A DNA stretch of 64,000 nt, from the NCBI GenBank assembly GCA_000727475.1, contig KL647311.1, forward strand, positions 1,526,706-1,590,705, written 5' to 3'. Source of the DNA: Sarcocystis neurona. Lineage: Eukaryota > Apicomplexa > Conoidasida > Eucoccidiorida > Sarcocystidae. Under the pieces are notes generated by a model. That model was not told the DNA's origin. It did no database searches and was given only the letters and a program-made list of their open reading frames with translations. The translations under genes and the position numbers were made by a program. Shown in pieces: positions 45,441 to 58,200 of the stretch (the stretch's first letter is position 1; every line of letters begins with the position of its first letter).

Positions 45441-46673
45441 CCCGGCAGCAGCAACGCAGTCGGAGCGCAGCTGCAACAACAGCAGCAGCAGGGACACAGC
45501 AGAGTATCAGTGGCAGCTACAGCAGAGACACAAGAACAGCAGCACCGCAGGAGCTCCCTAGTGTTTCGGGTAAGCTTGCGGCAAAAGGGAAGCCAGAGTG
45601 AAGTGGAGGAGTTCCACTAACGCGTCGACGCACTCTCCGTTTCGGCGACTTTGACCAGAAGCGTGGCCACATGCATACGTGTAGATATGTGTACATGCAA
45701 CGCAGGAGAATACATGCGACTGTTTAGTTATCCACCACCAAGTATACTGACGGGTGAGAATGGCGTATACGGAGAAACACACACACGTGAGCGTGCCGCA
45801 GTGCACTAGCGATCAGCGGGCATTGCTTGCATCAATGTGCTTGGCTCTCTTCGCCGGGGCGTTGCTACACGTGCGCGTGCACTGCAAACGGCGAGAAGAT
45901 ACACAGAAGTGAACTCTAGCAGCATAGTATGTTTGTGCGCGCGGGACTGACGCGCAAGAAGAAAGAAAACTGGCACGCATTCTGCCCCTCTGCTTTGATT
46001 GATATGTAGAAACACGAAAAAACAGAACTCCACAGAGAGAGCTGCCTCAAGCAAGGCGCGTGCTCACCTTGGAGCACGGGTCAACTGTCAGCAAAAAAGT
46101 ACTACGCAGAAAGATAGCCGCCGACATCTTTGTGCATGCCAGCGAGCGAGCCAGATGCCCGTGTATCGGTATATGCATGCAACCGCGATCAGCCTCTCAC
46201 GAAGAAGCGTGTCCTGAGCATTCACACACGTATACACCTGGAAAAGTCACCCCTGTGCATGCGTCCGTACACAGATACATGTGCACACATGTATCTGCGG
46301 ACTACGTACATTAAGAAACATTCGCGTACATTCTCAAATAGCTGAAAAGTGGAGAAGTGGCTGTGCCTACATTCTTAGAGCGTCTACGCGCCTGAAAAAT
46401 GTACGAGAGGGCAAAAAGTTCCAACTCATATGCAGAGACTGACCAGCAAGAAGCGTGAACACTCGTACGTCTGCGCAGGCCAGAACAGCAGAAAGCAAAG
46501 TCACCTACAAGTACCAGTATCACACCACCCAGCTGTTGACTTCACATGTTCCACCTTCTACCGCGCGTGACCCTGGCGGAACGGGAGCACAGGAAGGCGC
46601 ACACCAGCTGTGTGTGTGCGCCTGTGTTTCTAAAAACGGCCCTGGTGCTGCTCCTCAACGAGGTGCCCGTGGA

Positions 46674-46685
46674 GTGTACGTACAC
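46674..46685. repeat. GTGTACGTACAC palindrome core
   Basis: 12-bp perfect core; the right flank CCGC resembles the long copies but the left flank does not match. Confidence 0.7.
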
Positions 46686-47110
46686 CGCAAGATGACACAG
46701 GCGGCAGTACATGTTGCGTGGTTTGCAGTACTCTGCGCGCATGCAGGCGCCTGTGCATGCGCCCCGCATCAACACTCGACCCGTCCTTCGACAATGCTGG
46801 AGAGTCGCTATCACCTGTGGTGCTATCATTATCGAAGACGCAGGCGTCTCTCCGAGCACGACAAAAGTCACCGCCGACTGTTTTTTGTTCTGTGTCTGCC
46901 CGTATACGAGAGCCCAGCGTTTTGCAGGCGTTTCTCCGTGGAAATGCGTTCGTGTTTTTTCACTTAGTGCAACAATAATGCGCACAAAAAACGTTGCTAC
47001 AACCTCTGCAGAGAGCAGTCACGCACAGAAGCCGACTCCCCGCCCGCACTTCTGCGTCTTGTTATTACGCCATCCGGTCGCTCTGCGACTACGTTTCCTC
47101 CGTCGATGTC

Positions 47111-47122
47111 GCGTACGTACAC
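47111..47122. repeat. Palindrome relic, one mismatch
   Basis: GCGTACGTACAC differs from the core by one base (T to C) and is followed by a CCCCC flank as in some other members. Likely a mutated copy. Confidence 0.5.
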
Positions 47123-48955
47123 CCCCCAAGGAAGTGTGTGTGGGTCCTGGGGAGAGTCCATCTCCGCAGACACCTGCGCACTACTTGTTTCTCTACATTG
47201 CCCAAACAGCACTTCCTGTGCCGGTAGCTGCAGACGGAGCGGCATCGCAGAACCCGGCGGTTCTTCGTCAAAAATGCGCGTATCTTCCCCTCTATCCCAA
47301 AGGAAGAATGCCCAGCGTCTTCCACATATTTCCTCCTTGGCGTGACCGCGTGGACACGCACCGGGACACCCCCCCGCATGCGTTTCGCCGGCCAGGCGCA
47401 TGGAGATGCACGCCGCTGCAACACGTTGTTCAAAGACGCGCCTGGACTCCCTCATACAATGTCGCAAGTCTTCTGCGTCTTCCCGTCTCTCTGTATGAAA
47501 GAAAGTGCACGTGCGCTGCGTCTGCTTGTTCGCCTACAAATGTTTGGCGTGAGGGGACTGCCCACCCACTTACACATACGCTTCTCTTTCACGAGTACAT
47601 GCATGCATGAATATGTACATACGCACCTACATACAAAAGCGTGGGCGCATGCATGCGCGAAGACATACATCCATCCATCCCTACATACAACTGAACATTT
47701 GACCAACACAAGCTGTGTGAAGCGCGCGCATGCTTGCAACTACACACGCGTATACATGCGTTTATTACGGACCTACCAGAATGCCCGCGCAAACACTTCC
47801 CACATGTCTGCGCATACGATGACAGAGAGATCTGCAAAATCTTTTGCCCACTCCATCAATAATTCTGCGGAAGAAACGTGAGCACTCACATGCGCCTGAG
47901 TACGCATAGTTCCACGCGACCCCCCCCCCACGCATGCATGCGCGTGCAAATATGAGACCGTGACCCGAACGCACGCCTGGCATGCAAGCACCTGCGCGCG
48001 TCTCTCAGCGGCGGGAGTGTCAGCGTATTAGTGCGGCCACTGCGTTTTCTCTGCATGAGAAAAGGTCGTGCTTTCCAACAGAAATTTTCCTGTCCATGCA
48101 GTGCAGCCGTGGAAACACAGGGGATAACCATCAGGCTCCAGGACCGAGGAATATCCACTCCGCACACGCCGCGTCACTCTGACACACGGCGCCTGCTGCG
48201 TCTGCTGCGCCTCTCGCTGTTACACCACAGGCGTTCGCTTCCTGCACTTTTGTCGAAGCGTTTCGGCATGCGCTACTCACACGCGTATATATATACACGT
48301 ATATATGCGTATATCCATATACATGTAGATGTACGCATCTGTATACGTATGGTTGTAGAAGTGTCCAGCGGGATATTTTGAACGGTCACAAAGAGGAGTA
48401 TGTATTTACGATTACGTATGTTCCGAGAGACGTCTACATGCACGTGTCTACACGTCTATGCATGTATGTGTAAATAGGGGGTATTATCTACATATATATA
48501 GAGAGAGATAATCCTTGTCCACGGACGTATGTTCACAGAGGTGCTCCATTTCCGTGTGTGTGTCTGTCTCTGTATAACACACAAATGTACGTGAACTTCC
48601 ACGTCGAAAAAGACGAGTTTTTTGAGAGGGCCACTAAGCGTTTCGCATGCGGCAGGGTGGCACCTTCTCGCATGGGCACAGTCGAGGCAAACATAAACAC
48701 CCACACACAGTTGCATGCAGACATGCACACGGCGACACACAGAGACGTCCTCTTTTTGTCGTGAAGGAACTTGTGTTTCCGCAACTTCTTCTGCAAAAGA
48801 CGTGAATGAGAGCAGCGCCGTAGCTGCTGAGAAGAGAACTACATTCTTTGCTCAAGAAAACGGGGGCACTCACGAAGAAGAAGCCCTGTACAGTTGCCTC
48901 AGACAGGAAGCAACGCCAAAAGGCGCGTCTCTGGCCCCCTCCCACACACATAAAC

Positions 48956-49013
48956 AATACACAGGCGTGTGTGTATTAAATACACAGGCGCGTGTGTATT
49001 AAATACGCAGGCG
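48956..49013. repeat. 23-bp tandem repeat, 2.5 copies
   Basis: Units start at 48,956 and 48,979 with a half unit at 49,002. Each contains AATACACAGGCG and GTGTGTATTA, so the junction TGTATTAAATACACA is itself nearly palindromic. It lies about 150 bp past the PP2A stop codon on the 3' side. Confidence 0.85.
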
Positions 49014-49160
49014 TACATGCATAGCTACGCGCGCGTGCTGCTGCGCCCCCCGCTCTTGCTGGGGGTGTAGACAATGCTGCATTCGTGGAGAGAGCAAAAA
49101 GAGAATTTCCCGTGCAGAGCCGCGTGTGTGTGTGCCACCGGCCCCACGCATGCAGCTGCA

Positions 49161-49236
49161 TCACACAAAATAGTCGGGAATGCGTCTCTGTCCTTCCGTC
49201 GTTGTTGCCTGGTGTACGGACGGATTATACTGGATG
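49161..49236 (-). CDS. PP2A exon H and stop (PDYFV)
   Basis: The acceptor GTGCTTCTGCAG completes F. It reads [20 protein letters not shown] and DYFV, then TGA. The DYF tail typical of PP2A, PP4 and PP6 confirms the 3' end. The last residue is valine. Confidence 0.9.
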
Positions 49237-52200
49237 CTGCAGAAGCACGCACATTCCACACCAACGCATGTGGCGCTTTCTCTTCTATTTCGTTCTTCTC
49301 CCACCACATAATTTCGTCTCCCTTCCTCTCTTTTTCTTCTTCTCATTCTGTCTGCTGAACAGCGGGACTTCCTCTTCTTCTTTGTATACGAAGGGTGCAG
49401 ATCCGACGGCGGAGACATAGAGAGACAGACGGGGACAAGACACACACGTGGAGGCCTCATCCGCCTTCCCCTTCTTCTCCTTCTCCTCCTTCTCTTCTGC
49501 AAAACTACGATGTTCACGGTCTATGTCCACAAGACTTCATACACGTGCTCCCCTACTAAACACCTACGATACACACAAGTGTATGGATAGCTCTATCTAC
49601 AACAAATAGATCCACACGTATATATCACGTGTAACTACTACTACATATACTTTATTTACGTACATATATGTGTATAGAAAAAGAGAGAGATACGTAGACA
49701 TAGAGGCACATGGAGAGAGACACATATCGATATACAGATACGCATATATACATCGAGAGACAGATACTGGTATATAGTTATGTAGGTATGTAGAGAGACA
49801 CACATATAGTGATATAGAGAGATAGGGAGGGAGAGATTTATGTAGATATATAGATATATAGAGAGACACGTACATGCATGTATATATATGTACACAGAGA
49901 GATAGATATAGATATATAGAGATATAGCAGCATCAGCAGCACGACGCACAGAGCTCCACATGTGCTGTCCGTAAAGAACAGCAGCGGCGTCTACAGAAGA
50001 AAACGTGAGACAGAGATACAGAAAGAGAGATGCAGAGAAAGAAGAGAAGATGGAGAACGAGGAACAGGAAGAGAAAACGCGTCTATTCCTCGCCTTCTTT
50101 CAAATTCGAAGTGTCCACACCTCGCACAGGATCACCAGGGATATACTTACAGCAACTTCTATACAGATATACACATGGATGGATATAGCAGCACCAGCAC
50201 TAGCTCCCCTCTCATAATAGCACCCATTTCTATCTATCTATATATCTATATATATATATATATATTTACATACAGATACATACATAATCCATACACGCAT
50301 GTTGGTACAGCGGCAGCAGCAGCCGTAGTGTCATAGGAGCATGTGCACACATAGAGAGGGAGAGGGAGAAGGCGAGAGAGAGACATATATATATATATAG
50401 CAGCCATCCTGTCATAGTAGTACGCATGTACACACGTATGTCTCTCTGTCTATCTCTCTTTTTCTCTCTCTCTCTCCCATACATACACATAGATATATAT
50501 ATGCAGATGTGGAGCAGCAACGGCAGCAGCAAACAGTCGTGGCAGCAGCAGCGGCGTCGAGAGCAGCAGTTCTAGCACTGCAACAGCGCCAGCAGCATCA
50601 CCAGTGCGAGCAGCATCACCAGCGCCAGCAGCAGGTCCTCGTAGCAGCAAGAAAAAGAAGAAGAGCAGCATATCTATGCAACCCCGTGTACTGCGCTGGT
50701 GCCTACAAGGTGTAATTCAAATTCTCGTCGAGCTTCATTATAGCAGCCTGGTTTCCGCAGCGGTAGCAATAGTTCGGAGCCGAGAAGATTGTCACCACGT
50801 TGTTGGCTTGGGACCACTGATATCCCTGAAGAAAATAAATTTATCGAAGAGCAACAACAGCAGCAGCACGACCGCCCAGCACCACGCGTCGAAACGTGTG
50901 CAACCCAAAACGGCTCCGGGCACGCACATATAAAAGTAGAGACAAACATATAAGCACGTACAAATGTCCATACATATACATATGGAAACTACAGACGAAG
51001 AGATTCACACACATATATATACAAAGGTATATATACAAGAAGATACACACATATATATATATATACATATGTATACAAAGGTATACATACACATACAAAT
51101 ATACATAAGTGAAGATATGAGTATATACATATATATACGCACATATGTAAAGACATATGCGTATGTACACGTCGATATATATTTATACATACAAATAGGT
51201 ACACATATATGGGAGGGTACACATTTATATAGAGAGAGACAAACACACATAGAGATATAGAAGTAAATACAAGGACAGATACACACACGTGCATGCGCTG
51301 AGGAAGAAGAAAGAGACACAGAAACGCGCATGCAGGCACTTCTACAATTGAAAACGAACTCGCATTACCTCACCTATGTCTTCCTTTACAAATATATAGA
51401 ACAGCGCAGTCACCCATCCATATACATAAAAGGCAGAAATACGTATAAATTAGTGGAGTTCAACAGTACTACTTCTCTTCCTCCATATATGTGCTTCTCT
51501 CTCTTTCTCTACATATGTAAATATATGTACGTGTACACGCATATACATACCTGTACACACATACGTACGCATACGCATATATACATATATATGTAATAGT
51601 TGGTAGACTTGAACATCGATATATACATATATACGCGAACAATACGAGTCGTCGTCCTCTATCGATGTACGTCCTCTCTCTACCTATATCTATCTTTCTC
51701 TGTCTATACGTATATACACATATATATGCAAGTATGTATGTATGTATCGAAGCAAGGTAGCTGTTTTATATACTGAGGCACTTTCTTCTGGCGGTGTGTG
51801 GCTGCTTGCGTGGGGACAGAGGTGGGGCACGGGCAGCAAGTCACAAGATGGAGACGGCGTCGTCAAACAGGCCCCATGCATTTTTGTTAGATGAATAAAA
51901 GGAGAACAAAAAGGAGGTGAATAGGAGAGGAACGTCTGGGTGGTGACACACCGAAAAGGAGACGACTTCTCCTTGCATGCATGCATTTACATACATACCT
52001 GCGTCCGCATTCAGAGATACACACATACTTACGTATACACGTATATACACACACATACGTATACGCGTACATAGATACATATACATACACACACATACAA
52101 CCATATACATATATATGTGTGTGTACATATATAGAAACAAACATATGCGTATGTACATCGTATACATACATATATACACAGATACACACGCATATTCTAA

Positions 52201-55200
52201 TATACATATACATACGCAGACACACGTAAATATATACATATACGTCCACATACATATAAATACATACGTACACATATACACATACGTACATATATATATA
52301 GTTATGAATACACCTACATACACACACCATATATGTATACATTCATACATGTGCAGACACATGTACAGATACATACATATACACAGGCACAAATATATGA
52401 ATATATACATTTATCTATACGCATGCATAACATCCTATACACATACAGAGACATGGGCATAGATGTATGTACATACGTATACATATACGCTTAAATACAT
52501 ATGTGTGCAATCACATATAGATGGAGATACAAAGGCACACATTTGTACACATGCACACATGCATATACATTGAAGCACGTGTATCTTAACTAAGAAGTGG
52601 CTACGCACCCGTACATATATTCGTCCTCGTATGTGAAAAATCAGGCAGACATCGTTCGCTGCGAATCTTTCAGCGACGGTGTCACGGCTCGTCGCAGCAG
52701 CAGCAGCAAAGACGCAGGTCGCCTGGGGACGAGTACGGCGCAGCACAGAGAGAGAAGCGGAAGACGAAAGAAGACAAAACGAACAACAAGAAGAGAAACG
52801 AAGACGGAGCAGACCGCGGGAGAAGACCCCGCGAAACACACAAAAAAAGAGGGAGAAGAAGGGCAGAGACGAGCAGAGACGAGGAGATCCGAAAATGACG
52901 GACAGAACGGAAGAACAGAGACAGCAAGAAAGGGAGGCGCACACACAGGAGCACATACTTCCATAATGAGCTGGTGGGCCCGGGCGATGAGTTTCAGCCC
53001 GTTGACGTGGTTGAACTTCTGTGAGATATCTTGGCCGAAGGTATATCCTGCAGGCAGCAACCAGGCACCCACCCAGCTACACGCAGCCATACGTATGTGT
53101 GGAGAATTCGAATAGTAGGAGGGGGAAGAGGACGGAAAAGAGGCAAACAGAGAGACACGCAGCGAAGAGGCGGGAAAAGACCGCCGGGAAATAGGGACGC
53201 CACGACGCACACAAATCCACACATATATATATACGCGTATAGAGACGTACGTGTGTGTGTGTCTGTGTATGTGCTGAAGAGAGACGGGAAGAAGAGGAAG
53301 TGAAGAGAAGGAGGCGCAAAGCGACGCAGGCAGGAGGTGACTTATATGCGCAGAAACGGCTTGTCGCAGCAAGGGAGGGGGCAGCGAAGGAAAGGCGGAA
53401 GTTGTCGTCTGCAACTGCTGCCGCAGAGGAAGACGAAGAAGGGCCCGCGAGCTGCTGCTGGGCCGGAGAGACACGGGCAGCAACAGAGAGAGGGGAAGGG
53501 GACGGAAATCGAGACAAAGACACGAAGAAGAAGAAGAAGAAAGGCGTCTGCAGGACAGCAGCAGCACCGCAGAATCGCAGGGAGGACACCGGGAAGCAAC
53601 GGCAAGCGACGTCGAGAAGCAGAAGACGTAGAAGAGAAGAAAGAAACGAAGAAGAAAAGAAGAAGAAGAAGAAAAGAAAAGAAAAGAAGAGACATACCGG
53701 CGCCTCGCGGAGAGATGCCCCAGCCGGGCATTTGATCCTCCGGATCTGACCAGAGCAAGTCGCACATCGGCCCCTCGTGCGGCACTTCCTGAAACCTGCA
53801 CGGAGAAGAAAAAAAGGGAGGAGGAGAAATCGTGCAGACGGGGGCTGGAAGGCAGCAAAAAAAAAAGGAGGAGAGGCGCGTCGAGCGACGGAGGACACGC
53901 GCGCGGGGACAACAAATTCGAGACGAAACGGGGGGGGGGCGACGGAGGAGAAGACCCGGGGGAGCGGCAAGCAGCAAAAGAAAAGGAGAAGAGAAGAAGC
54001 AGGAAAGGAAAAGAGAGGGAAAGGGAAAGGAAAAGAGAGGGAAAGGGAACATATATATATACATACATATATATATAGATAGATATATAGATAGACATAC
54101 AGATAGATATATAGATAGGTACATAGATAGATATATAGATATATAGATAGATATATATATATATGTAGATAGATAGATATAGATAGATAGATATAGATAG
54201 ATATGTAGATAGATAGACAGATAGACATATATATAGATAGACAGATATGTAGATAGATACATTCATAGATAGACAGATAGAGAGAGAAGAAGAAATATTT
54301 ATATCTGCATATATATGGAGAGAGTGATAGAGAGACAGAGAGACAAACACATCTACACACATCTACACACATACAGGCACTAATGAAGAGAAGAGAAAAA
54401 AAAAACATAGATGCACACACACATACATATATATATGAATAGATAGATAGAAAGGGGGAAACGCATATAGAAGTAGGGGGAGAAACAGAGAAAGAAAGGA
54501 GAGAAAGAGAGAGAAACATACCCATATATATGTACATATATATATATGTATACATATGCCGAGACACAGAGAAACATAAGCATATATATATACAGATATG
54601 TATACATATGCCAAGACAGACAGAGAGAAACATACACATATATATATGTATAGATATGCCGAGCCAGGGAGAGACACAGACAAACCCATACCTGCATAGA
54701 GAAAAACAGGCATATATATGTGTGTGTGAAGGAGGAGGAAGAGCAGATATGCCCGCGCAAATGTATGTGCGCATGTTTTGAATAGATAGGGGGGGAGAAA
54801 AGTGCAGAATCGACAGCTACATGAAAGAGAGGAAAGTGGGGAGAAAAAAAAGGACCCCCCCTCCGTGTGAAAAGTACAGGCACGCGCGCAGCGGGCAGCA
54901 CAGACTCCTCAGCAGCATGTCCCCCGTCTTCTGCTGCTCTTCCCCCCCGATATGTTTCGCTCCATTTCTCATTCACAAAATATCACCATCACCCCACACA
55001 TACTTCACACACATATACACGAAGAAAACATGCATATACGTGGATCCTTCTTCATACATGCGTAGGCCAGGAAAGTGTACACACACACACATATATGTGT
55101 ACGCTTCTTCACTCTTCACATATGGGGAAAATGTACGTATATACATGTATGTGTACTTCTTCACATATGGCTGCACATATATATACAGATATATATATGT

Positions 55201-58200
55201 GTATGGAGTCGGCCCACGTTTACACATGCATAGGCGCAAATACGTACGTATATATAAAGAGATACATATATGGAACGGACATAAGCGCGCGTCTTCTTCT
55301 ACTTCTCTATGCCTTTGGCTTTCTGTATCTATTATCGCTCTGTCCCCCTCTCTCTACATATATATGCAGGTGAATATACATACACGGAAGAATACACATG
55401 CAGATACGTCTCTTCCTGCTTCTGTTTTTCTGCTTGTATCTCTACATATATGTATGTGCGTACGTGGACACACACAAGGGAACCCACAGCAATAGAAAGA
55501 GGGCGATACGAGGGCACAGCAGAAGAGACGTACAAATACACGTAGAACAGATGGGCGCAGCAGCGGAAGAAGCAGCAACAGCAGCAAAAGGAAGAACTGG
55601 ACAGCTGCACCGAGAGAAAATTTTTTTACGTACGTGTCTGTGTTGCCAGAAGTACCTCGTCACGAAGAATAAAAAGAGACACAACAGAGGACGAGAAGAA
55701 AGCCAGAGAACAGAAAGAAAAGGAAAAAGATGCAGAAGAAGCGATCACAGCAGCAAGAGGAAGGCAAAGGGAGAAAGAGAGAGAGGCAAACTCACCTTTC
55801 TAGGAGACGGACGTGGTCGAGAGTCTCTATATTTGGTGAGAGACCGGCATGTGGACAAAAAATTTTGTCGTCGATCAACGCACTCAAAGGCAGGTAATCG
55901 AAGACATCTGCAGCAACAGCAGCAAAAAACGGAAACGCCAACAGGAGTCATGAGAGCAGCACCGTCAGTAGCAGCAGCAGCGTCGACACGAGCAGCAGCA
56001 GCAGCAGTATAAAGCGCAGCAACAGGAGTCGACAGAGCAGCTACAGCAGCAAGAGCAGCAACAGTAGCGATAGCAACAGCAGCAACAGAAGCAGAGAGAG
56101 CAGTAACAGCAGTAGCAAGAGCAGCAGCAGCAACAGGAGTAGCACGAAAACTGCAACAGGAGTAGCAAGAGTAACAGCAGCAGCCGCAACAGGAGTATCA
56201 AGAGCAACTGCACGATCAACAGGAGTAGCACGAGCAGCAATGGAAGTAACAAGAGCACTAACAACAGCAGCAACCGCAGCAGCAATTGCAGCAGCAGCAG
56301 AAGCCGTTGCAGCAGAAGTCGTTGGCAGCAGGAGCCGCTGCAGCACCGGCAGTTCCAAGAGCAGCAGCACGTGTGGCGGCAGCAGCAACAGCAGCCAATG
56401 ATGGTATAGAGAGGAGCTCGTCGTCTGCGTCCCGCTTCTCTTCCCGTGCGCAGCAGATCAGCGGGGAAGTTTTTGCTCCTTCTGACGAAGCGAAGAGTTC
56501 CCCTGCTGACGGTCGCGGGAAGAGAGAGACGCATGCAGCAGACGCTCTTCTTCGGTTTGTCCGCACTGCACCTCTTCTCACGGGGAAGAACGAACACGTC
56601 AGCAGCGTCAGCACGTCAACAAAGTCATCTTCTCTACATATACACAGACCCCTGCATCTTCCCACGGTGATAAATCTGCTCTCCCACATCCCTCTACATA
56701 TATTCGAAATGAAACGGAGACACACAGAAAGAGGGAAAGCAAACCGTCCGTCTCTCTGTATCTCTGTATACACACGCATATATCTATACATATATATACA
56801 TATAGGGAGATGGACGTATACACGCACATGCATATATCTATACATATACATATATATATAGAGAGAGAGACCGATGGAGGTATATACATATACATATATA
56901 TATATATAGCTACAGAAATATAGGCATGCAGAAGTAGGGAAGCGTTGTGGAAAGGCACCTATTTCTTTATATGGGAATTTAAGAAGGAGCATGCGTCTTT
57001 GAGACATAGGGAGAGGTGCATGTGTGGTGCTGCTGCCTATTTGCTGTCGGCCACAGAAACAACTTTTCCGGTGTGAAGGAGATTCAGAAGAAGTGTCGGC
57101 AGAAAACAGTCGTACTTCTCCTTCTCTTGCCTGTCCATAGTCATGCATGCAGATACACACATACACATATTTATAATATATGCAGGGGAAGATCGCCGGC
57201 GACCTCCGCCGTGCTTGTCCTTTCATGCCCCGCCAGCTTCTCATCCCCCCCCCCATCGCGTACAAACGGATCTACATACGCACACCTATATATATATATG
57301 CACATATAGATACAGAGATACAAGTACACATATATATACATACACATATATTTATATATACACATAGATATACACGTATACATATATGTATACGTAGGCA
57401 GAACACTCAATACAAGGAGGCAGGAGATGTGTGCCTCTGTATGTGTGTGTGTTTAAACAGAGGGAGATACAGAGAGAGAAAAAGAGGAAGGGCGACGGAC
57501 CGGTGAAGTAATTCCAGGCATTTGCATTGCCGTACTTTCGCAGGCATTCATCATAGAAGCCGTAGACCTGGGTAATTTGCCGACTCTCGTGATTTCCTCT
57601 TATTAACGTGACCCTGTGTCTGTACCGCACCTGCAGTAGGAGAAAGGAAAAGGAGAGGAAAACAGAAAGGAGAGTAAGGAACATGTAAAAGCATCAAGGC
57701 AGCAAGGAGAAACGCGAGAGGGGGAGAAGAGGTCATACAGACGCATGCGCAGCAGCAGACGTGGAGCAGCAAAATCGGCAGCAGCACCAGGGGAGCAGCA
57801 AAAGTAGCAGGACTACGGAAGCAGCAAAAGCAGCAGCATCAAGGAAGAAGAAAAAAACAGGAATGCCAGCGAGGAAACACACACCACCAGCAGCAACAAA
57901 GCAGTAGCAGCAGTGAGCCAGCATCGTCAAGAATAGAGCAGCAGCATGAGCAGCAAGGCAGCACCAGCAGCATACAGGAAGCAGCAGCACCAGCAGTCGC
58001 ATCACAGAAGCAGCAGCACCGTCAACGAGGCAACACCTGCATCAGGGAAGCAGCAGCAGCAGCAAAGAGGTAGAAGCAGTGGTGGCAAAGAAGCGCAACA
58101 GCAGCACCTGTCAAAAAGGACACCCCAGCTGCAGGGTAGCACCAGACGCACACACGGGGAGTTGCAGCACCGCCTGGGCAGCCTCTTCCCGCCTTGAAAG

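Larger units (their letters stand above)
41553..49160. other. Convergent intergenic region
   Basis: This lies between the 3' end of the + C2 gene and the 3' end of the - PP2A gene. The left 0.5 kb is GA-rich with degenerate repeats. From about 42.2 kb it is repeat-poor and very rich in GCATGC. Possible + exons sit at 44.8-45.4 kb. Unassigned open + frames of 230 codons (44,114-44,806) and 299 codons (46,711-47,610) lack splice or domain support, and the latter overlaps an equally plausible minus frame (46,997-47,467). Confidence 0.5.
42130..49160. promoter_or_regulatory. GCATGC-dense segment
   Basis: By eye about thirty GCATGC hexamers occur in 7 kb (for example near 42,255, 42,612, 42,848, 43,372, 45,100, 46,757, 47,648, 47,930 and 49,148), many of them TGCATGC or CGCATGCG. 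About two would be expected by chance. TGCATGC is a known ApiAP2-type motif in Plasmodium and Toxoplasma. A regulatory role here is inference. Confidence 0.5.

Noticed and set aside
46711..47610. 299-codon + frame
   Set aside because: No domain, overlaps another open frame on each strand and contains a palindrome relic; GC-rich repeat-poor DNA can stay open by chance. Kept only as an unassigned frame in the region note.
53077..54774. 565-codon minus frame as a single gene
   Set aside because: Only the short PP2A exon E within the region is conserved. The rest is C/T-rich intron read as S, F, L and P, and the conserved exons need splicing out of different frames.
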